A DNA stretch of 7,033 nucleotides from Acetobacteraceae bacterium (GTDB lineage: Bacteria > Pseudomonadota > Alphaproteobacteria > Acetobacterales > Acetobacteraceae): assembly GCA_027340195.1 (NCBI GenBank), contig DAHWNE010000436.1, positions 1-7,033 on the forward strand. The letters are read 5' to 3'. The position numbers were made by a program, and so were the translations under genes. The first letter of the stretch is position 1. Every line of letters begins with the position of its first letter. Below the pieces are notes generated by a model, which saw only the letters and a program-made list of their open reading frames with translations, was not told where the DNA came from and made no database searches. This document shows, piece after piece, positions 6,408 through 7,033 of this stretch.

Positions 6408-6743
6408 ATGGCCGATCCTGCCGAAGTCGAGACAGAAAGCGAGGAAAGGAGGATTCGGGAGGTTATCAACAAGCATGACCTTCCTGCCTCGGTCCGCGGC
6501 TTCGAACTGGAATTCGGGACCGATTCGACAGGCGATCCGGCGGTGACGATCTGGTTCATCGTCAACGACGATTCCAACCCATCGAAGCAGGAGCTCGATC
6601 AGACGACCCGCTTCGTGAGAAGCACGGAGAGCGAGCTCATGGGGCTGAAACTCCGTCACTGGCCCCTGATCCGCTTCAGCCCGGAACGGGAGGCGCGGCT
6701 GTATTTCGGGGAGAGCGATGTCGATCCCAAGCGACCTTCTTGA
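6408..6743 (+). CDS. Hypothetical protein of unknown family, upstream partner of HEPN-like gene
   Basis: I do not recognise a named family. The 111-residue product has an acidic N-terminus (about 1-25), then alternates predicted strands and helices: GFELEFGTDS (31-40), DPAVTIWFIVNDDS (43-56), a helix around QELDQTTRFVRSTESELMGL (61-80), and a strand in HWPLIRFSPE (83-92). The GxDSxGDPAVxIW pattern suggests a compact alpha/beta domain. No signal peptide, membrane segment or cysteine is seen. AGGAG 8 bp upstream supports ATG 6408. The 3' end overlaps the next gene by 26 bp in another frame, a sign of coupled expression. Its size, acidity and position before a HEPN-like gene would suit an antitoxin or regulatory partner, but that is inference from arrangement only. 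Confidence 0.75.
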   Translation: MADPAEVETESEERRIREVINKHDLPASVRGFELEFGTDSTGDPAVTIWFIVNDDSNPSKQELDQTTRFVRSTESELMGLKLRHWPLIRFSPEREARLYFGESDVDPKRPS

Positions 6744-7033
6744 TCAGGCCACCCGTCTTCTTTCTCATGAACCCAAAAGGCCGAAACAGGCCAGTCTCCG
6801 CCGCGCGGTCTCGACCGCATACTATGCCGTGTTTCATCTCCTCGCGTCCGAAGCCGCCAGGAAGATCGCGCCTACCCAGCCCAAGGATTTGAAACTGCAG
6901 ATGCGGCGTGCGTTCGATCATGGCGCGATGAAGGCGGTCTGCAAAAGCTTTGCCGGGGGAAATCTTCCGCCCTTCATTGGCCATTTGCAGTCGGGTCCGA
7001 TCGAGGCCGACCTGAGGAGGCTTGCCCGGGATT
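6718..7033 (+). CDS. HEPN-like helical protein, possible ribonuclease toxin (3' end beyond window)
   Basis: The first 105 residues are present and the frame is open at the window end. The sequence reads as helices: SDLLDQATRLLSHEP (5-19), then SLRRAVSTAYYAVFHLLASE (26-45), whose Arg-rich, Tyr-Tyr, Phe-His pattern is characteristic of HEPN-fold proteins, followed by LKLQMRRAFDHGAMKAVCKSF (58-78). A candidate catalytic R-x4-H is Arg63-RAFD-His68 (or Arg64 with three residues between). HEPN proteins are often RNases in toxin-antitoxin and abortive-infection systems, though some are only scaffolds. GGGGAG at 6708-6713, 4 bp from ATG 6718, supports the start. The gene overlaps the upstream unknown gene by 26 bp, so the two are likely co-expressed. 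The upstream partner is not a recognisable MNT nucleotidyltransferase, so this is not the classical HEPN/MNT pair. Confidence 0.7.
   Translation, partial: MSIPSDLLDQATRLLSHEPKRPKQASLRRAVSTAYYAVFHLLASEAARKIAPTQPKDLKLQMRRAFDHGAMKAVCKSFAGGNLPPFIGHLQSGPIEADLRRLARD

Larger units (their letters stand above)
6380..7033. other. Low-GC segment, putative acquired two-gene cassette in the paa operon
   Basis: A hand count gives 357 G+C in the 600 bases 6421-7020 (59.5%), against 172 of 240 (71.7%) in paaB at 6121-6360. Codon use also changes: A- and T-ending codons such as AAA, GAT, CTT, TCT and CAT become frequent. The segment holds two overlapping genes unrelated to phenylacetate degradation, at the place where paaC is expected. 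Its left edge lies somewhere between the paaB stop and the start at 6408; no terminal repeats, target duplication or transposase are visible, and the right edge is outside the window. Confidence 0.5.

Noticed and set aside
4934..6577. 547-codon minus-strand open frame opposite paaA and paaB
   Set aside because: paaA and paaB are unambiguous on the plus strand; the opposite frame has composition typical of an antisense shadow.
6676..6984. Minus-strand open frame opposite the HEPN-like gene
   Set aside because: The plus-strand frame has a ribosome binding site and a recognisable HEPN-like helix pattern; the minus frame shows no motif.

Overview
The window is a high-GC, gene-dense stretch of bacterial chromosome, around 70% G+C over most of its length. 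It looks alphaproteobacterial, plausibly Acetobacteraceae/Rhodospirillales. That taxonomic guess rests only on G+C, codon use and gene content (a Bug/TctC binding protein beside an amidase, and a phenylacetyl-CoA epoxidase operon). There are no RNA genes, CRISPR arrays or recognisable insertion sequences, and no stretch over 300 bases lacks a gene.

Left part (1-2976). A Bug/TctC-type periplasmic binding protein, cut by the window edge, is read leftward. Diverging from it is a tight three-gene operon read rightward: a tiny AtzG-like (DUF4089, GatC-like) subunit, an amidase-signature hydrolase related to AtzE, and an alpha/beta hydrolase. The last two starts overlap the preceding stops as ATGA. 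The short divergent gap holds a sigma70-like promoter and a 7-bp inverted repeat that may be an operator. The likely theme is capture and hydrolysis of an unidentified amide or carboxylate.

Middle (2979-5081). A flavoprotein with flavin-dependent-halogenase signatures is read leftward and converges on the alpha/beta hydrolase with a 2-bp gap. It diverges from a family-2 glycosyltransferase with only about 21 bp between the start codons, so at least one promoter must lie inside a coding region.

Right part (5105-7033). paaA and paaB, two subunits of the phenylacetyl-CoA 1,2-epoxidase, follow the glycosyltransferase after 23 bp. paaC normally comes next in paa operons. Here there is instead a compositionally different segment (about 59% G+C by hand count, against about 72% in paaB). 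It carries a 111-residue protein of unknown family overlapped by 26 bp by a HEPN-like helical protein that runs off the window. This pair is the best candidate for an undescribed system: a two-gene toxin-antitoxin-like or defence cassette lodged in, or at the broken end of, a catabolic operon.
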